Assembly: GCA_905236645.1 (NCBI GenBank)
Contig: CAJOMZ010000010.1
Coordinates: 1 to 41,856, forward strand
From: an uncultured Bacteroidales bacterium
GTDB taxonomy: Bacteria > Bacteroidota > Bacteroidia > Bacteroidales > P3
Direction: 5' to 3'
DNA: 41,856 nucleotides
Part shown: one piece after another, positions 40,170-41,856 of the stretch
Numbering within the stretch: position 1 is the first letter of the stretch
Layout of the letters: each line of letters begins with the position of its first letter
The notes under the pieces: generated by a model
What the model saw: the letters and a program-made list of their open reading frames with translations, nothing else
Database searches by the model: none
What the model was told of the DNA's origin: nothing
Translations under genes and position numbers: made by a program

Positions 40170-40530
40170 CGGCAGTATTTCAAGTGGAATCCTCAACAGC
40201 GAGGCAGGAAGGGAATACAAAACCGTATTTCATATTGATGACAATACGCTTGTGTTGGAACAAAAGGATAAGCGCAAAGGTGTCAAATTGCCTGAAGAAA
40301 GTCACACTCCCAACAGATACTATGTGGCATTCCGAAAAGACGGCAAGGACGTGAAAAGTATTGCAAAATATGGATCCGACGGAAAGAAACTTTGGGAAAT
40401 CCATACTAACGAGCACAATGGCATCAAACCTCATTTCCATTATTGGAGCGGCAATGGACAAGAGGAGCAAGCGCATCCTTTGACTCAGGAGATGCGTGAC
40501 ATACTCAAACGAATAAGAAACCTCAAATAA
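40159..40530 (+). CDS. Small protein with PHFHYW motif (phage/polymorphic-toxin-like), function unknown
   Basis: KYGSDGKKLWEIHTNEHNGIKPHFHYWSGNGQEEQAHPLT; overlaps upstream CDS by 11 nt. Confidence 0.6.
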   Translation: MGGNGSISSGILNSEAGREYKTVFHIDDNTLVLEQKDKRKGVKLPEESHTPNRYYVAFRKDGKDVKSIAKYGSDGKKLWEIHTNEHNGIKPHFHYWSGNGQEEQAHPLTQEMRDILKRIRNLK

Positions 40531-40538
40531 TAAATACG

Positions 40539-40883
40539 ATGAAAGCAGACTATATTAAAACGGACTTGGCAGGATTCCCGTATAATGCTGCCTACCCGCC
40601 GTCACCGTCAGAGAATGGTGCTGTGTTTCACGGCTATCGTACATACAACGAAGAATCGTTTTTCTACGAGTTCTCAGTGCAAAATTACGATCTGTCGTTC
40701 CGGTACAAGAGCACATATTACTACATTATGCAACGAGATAACAAAGCATACCTTACAGATTCGGAATTCAAAGAAAAGTATGAAGAATTCAATGATGGCA
40801 ATGCGTTATTACGACAGCTGAAAATCGACGGGCAACCGTTAATCGGGATAATCAACGACGTTGATGACATCGATTTCTGGTAA
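40539..40883 (+). CDS. Small hypothetical protein, same operon
   Basis: 114 aa, 8 nt after upstream stop. Confidence 0.6.
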   Translation: MKADYIKTDLAGFPYNAAYPPSPSENGAVFHGYRTYNEESFFYEFSVQNYDLSFRYKSTYYYIMQRDNKAYLTDSEFKEKYEEFNDGNALLRQLKIDGQPLIGIINDVDDIDFW

Positions 40884-40886
40884 CAC

Positions 40887-40911
40887 GAGAGGGCGCTTCA
40901 AGCGCCCTCTA
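40887..40911. terminator. Terminator between convergent genes
   Basis: agagggcgctt-caagcgccctct near-perfect palindrome. Confidence 0.75.
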
Positions 40912-41856
40912 TTAGTATGATTTCTTCGGGAGTGAGGTTGTAGAGTTGGTAGACTAATTTGTCGATTTCATATTCTAATGATGAGGTGTCGGCATTGGGA
41001 TTGCATCGTTTCTTTTCAAGGATATTATCAACTAATTCTATTATTGGTTGTTGCTGTTCTATGGATGCTTTCGCAATAGGAAATTGTTTTGCATCATCAG
41101 GATAACAATGCAAACCCTCACTTTGGAATTGCAAGAAATACCAGTTCATAAGTTTAGAGTTTATTAGTCCAAGCACATATTTGGTGGAGTAGTTTTTTGC
41201 CAGAATAACATTTCCTTCTTTAATTGCTTTCTTTGCTGTTGGATGGGTTACTTTTGTGAGCTTTGATATATTCACGCAATTCACTACCGTATGACTGTTA
41301 TAATAGCCATCGTTATCGTATGCGAATCTTAGCCCTTTCGATACAACATTGATAAACATCAGTTTCTCATTTTCGAACAATTCTGGAAACATGGAATTAT
41401 AATGCTCATTCGGACAATAATTGAGCCATCCATATTGTGTAAAAGTATATCTATCTATGCATTTTCCCTCAGTAAATTTCTTATATTGCACCTGTGGGGA
41501 GTCATGAATATAATAGTTTTTGGGCTTGTTTTTATCATATTTGTTATTGACGCGTACTCCATATGCGACCAAATAGATTTTCCCTAGTCTTATTGATACT
41601 TTTTCTATGTTTTCTTTTATTCCCAATATGTTCTCGAATGGTTTTGTCTCTATTCGGCAATTCTTTAATTGAAGGAATGTTTTTGTGGACAGGTTCCTAT
41701 CTCCGAAATTTGCTTGCTCAAAACATTCTTTATTATCAGCAATTCTAATCAATGTAAAATCACCCTTTCTTTTCCTCAATCGAATGATAATGTTCTTTAC
41801 CACTGCATTGTCGAAAACATAGTAGTTGGAGGTATCAACAATTTCATCAATGGAAT
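40898..41856 (-). CDS. C-terminal part of a DNA methyltransferase / type II R-M protein (Eco57I/TaqI-like specificity domain), open at window edge
   Basis: Frame open beyond 41803 to window end (IDEIVDTSNYYVFDNAVVKN...); AKNYSTKYVLGLINSKLMNWYFLQFQSEGLHCYPDDAKQFPI...LEYEIDKLVYQLYNLTPEEIILIEGA typical of TaqI-like C-terminal domains. Confidence 0.75.
   Translation of the reverse strand, partial: SIDEIVDTSNYYVFDNAVVKNIIIRLRKRKGDFTLIRIADNKECFEQANFGDRNLSTKTFLQLKNCRIETKPFENILGIKENIEKVSIRLGKIYLVAYGVRVNNKYDKNKPKNYYIHDSPQVQYKKFTEGKCIDRYTFTQYGWLNYCPNEHYNSMFPELFENEKLMFINVVSKGLRFAYDNDGYYNSHTVVNCVNISKLTKVTHPTAKKAIKEGNVILAKNYSTKYVLGLINSKLMNWYFLQFQSEGLHCYPDDAKQFPIAKASIEQQQPIIELVDNILEKKRCNPNADTSSLEYEIDKLVYQLYNLTPEEIILIEGA

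Overview
This is a Bacteroidales-type chromosomal window: Bacteroidetes -7 promoters (TAnnTTTGCA), a type IX secretion C-terminal tail and a PorE-like protein. About 34 kb is GC-rich core genome: methylmalonyl-CoA mutase, LysE exporter, truncated PurL-like protein, rplS/rplT/rpmI/infC/thrS, B12-dependent RNR, T9SS cargo, Sir2, PorE-like protein, ackA, DUF2147, an RND efflux operon, an EF-hand membrane protein, a GltS-Omp85 fusion, aspS-menA-ubiE and a nitroreductase. From about 34.4 kb it becomes an AT-richer accessory region: IS30 and ATPase remnants, an AbiE toxin-antitoxin pair, a DUF4143-type ATPase, a DUF4417 operon and a DNA methyltransferase fragment. The strongest unexplained signal is a set of intergenic elements built from exactly 11-bp tandem units. 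Four are arranged as large palindromes (centred near 9445, 24166, 29880 and 34623). Others are non-palindromic or degenerate arrays (869-923, 35139-35160, 38847-38901, 39101-39133). Unit sequence differs completely between loci while the 11-bp period is kept, and two loci share about 24 bp of flank but carry different units. Other leads: a 60-bp repeat downstream of each accessory module, an inner-membrane symporter fused to an outer-membrane barrel through an internal signal peptide, a DnaN N-terminus fused to DUF4417, and a possible AUA start for infC. All product calls come from reading motifs; no database search was run.
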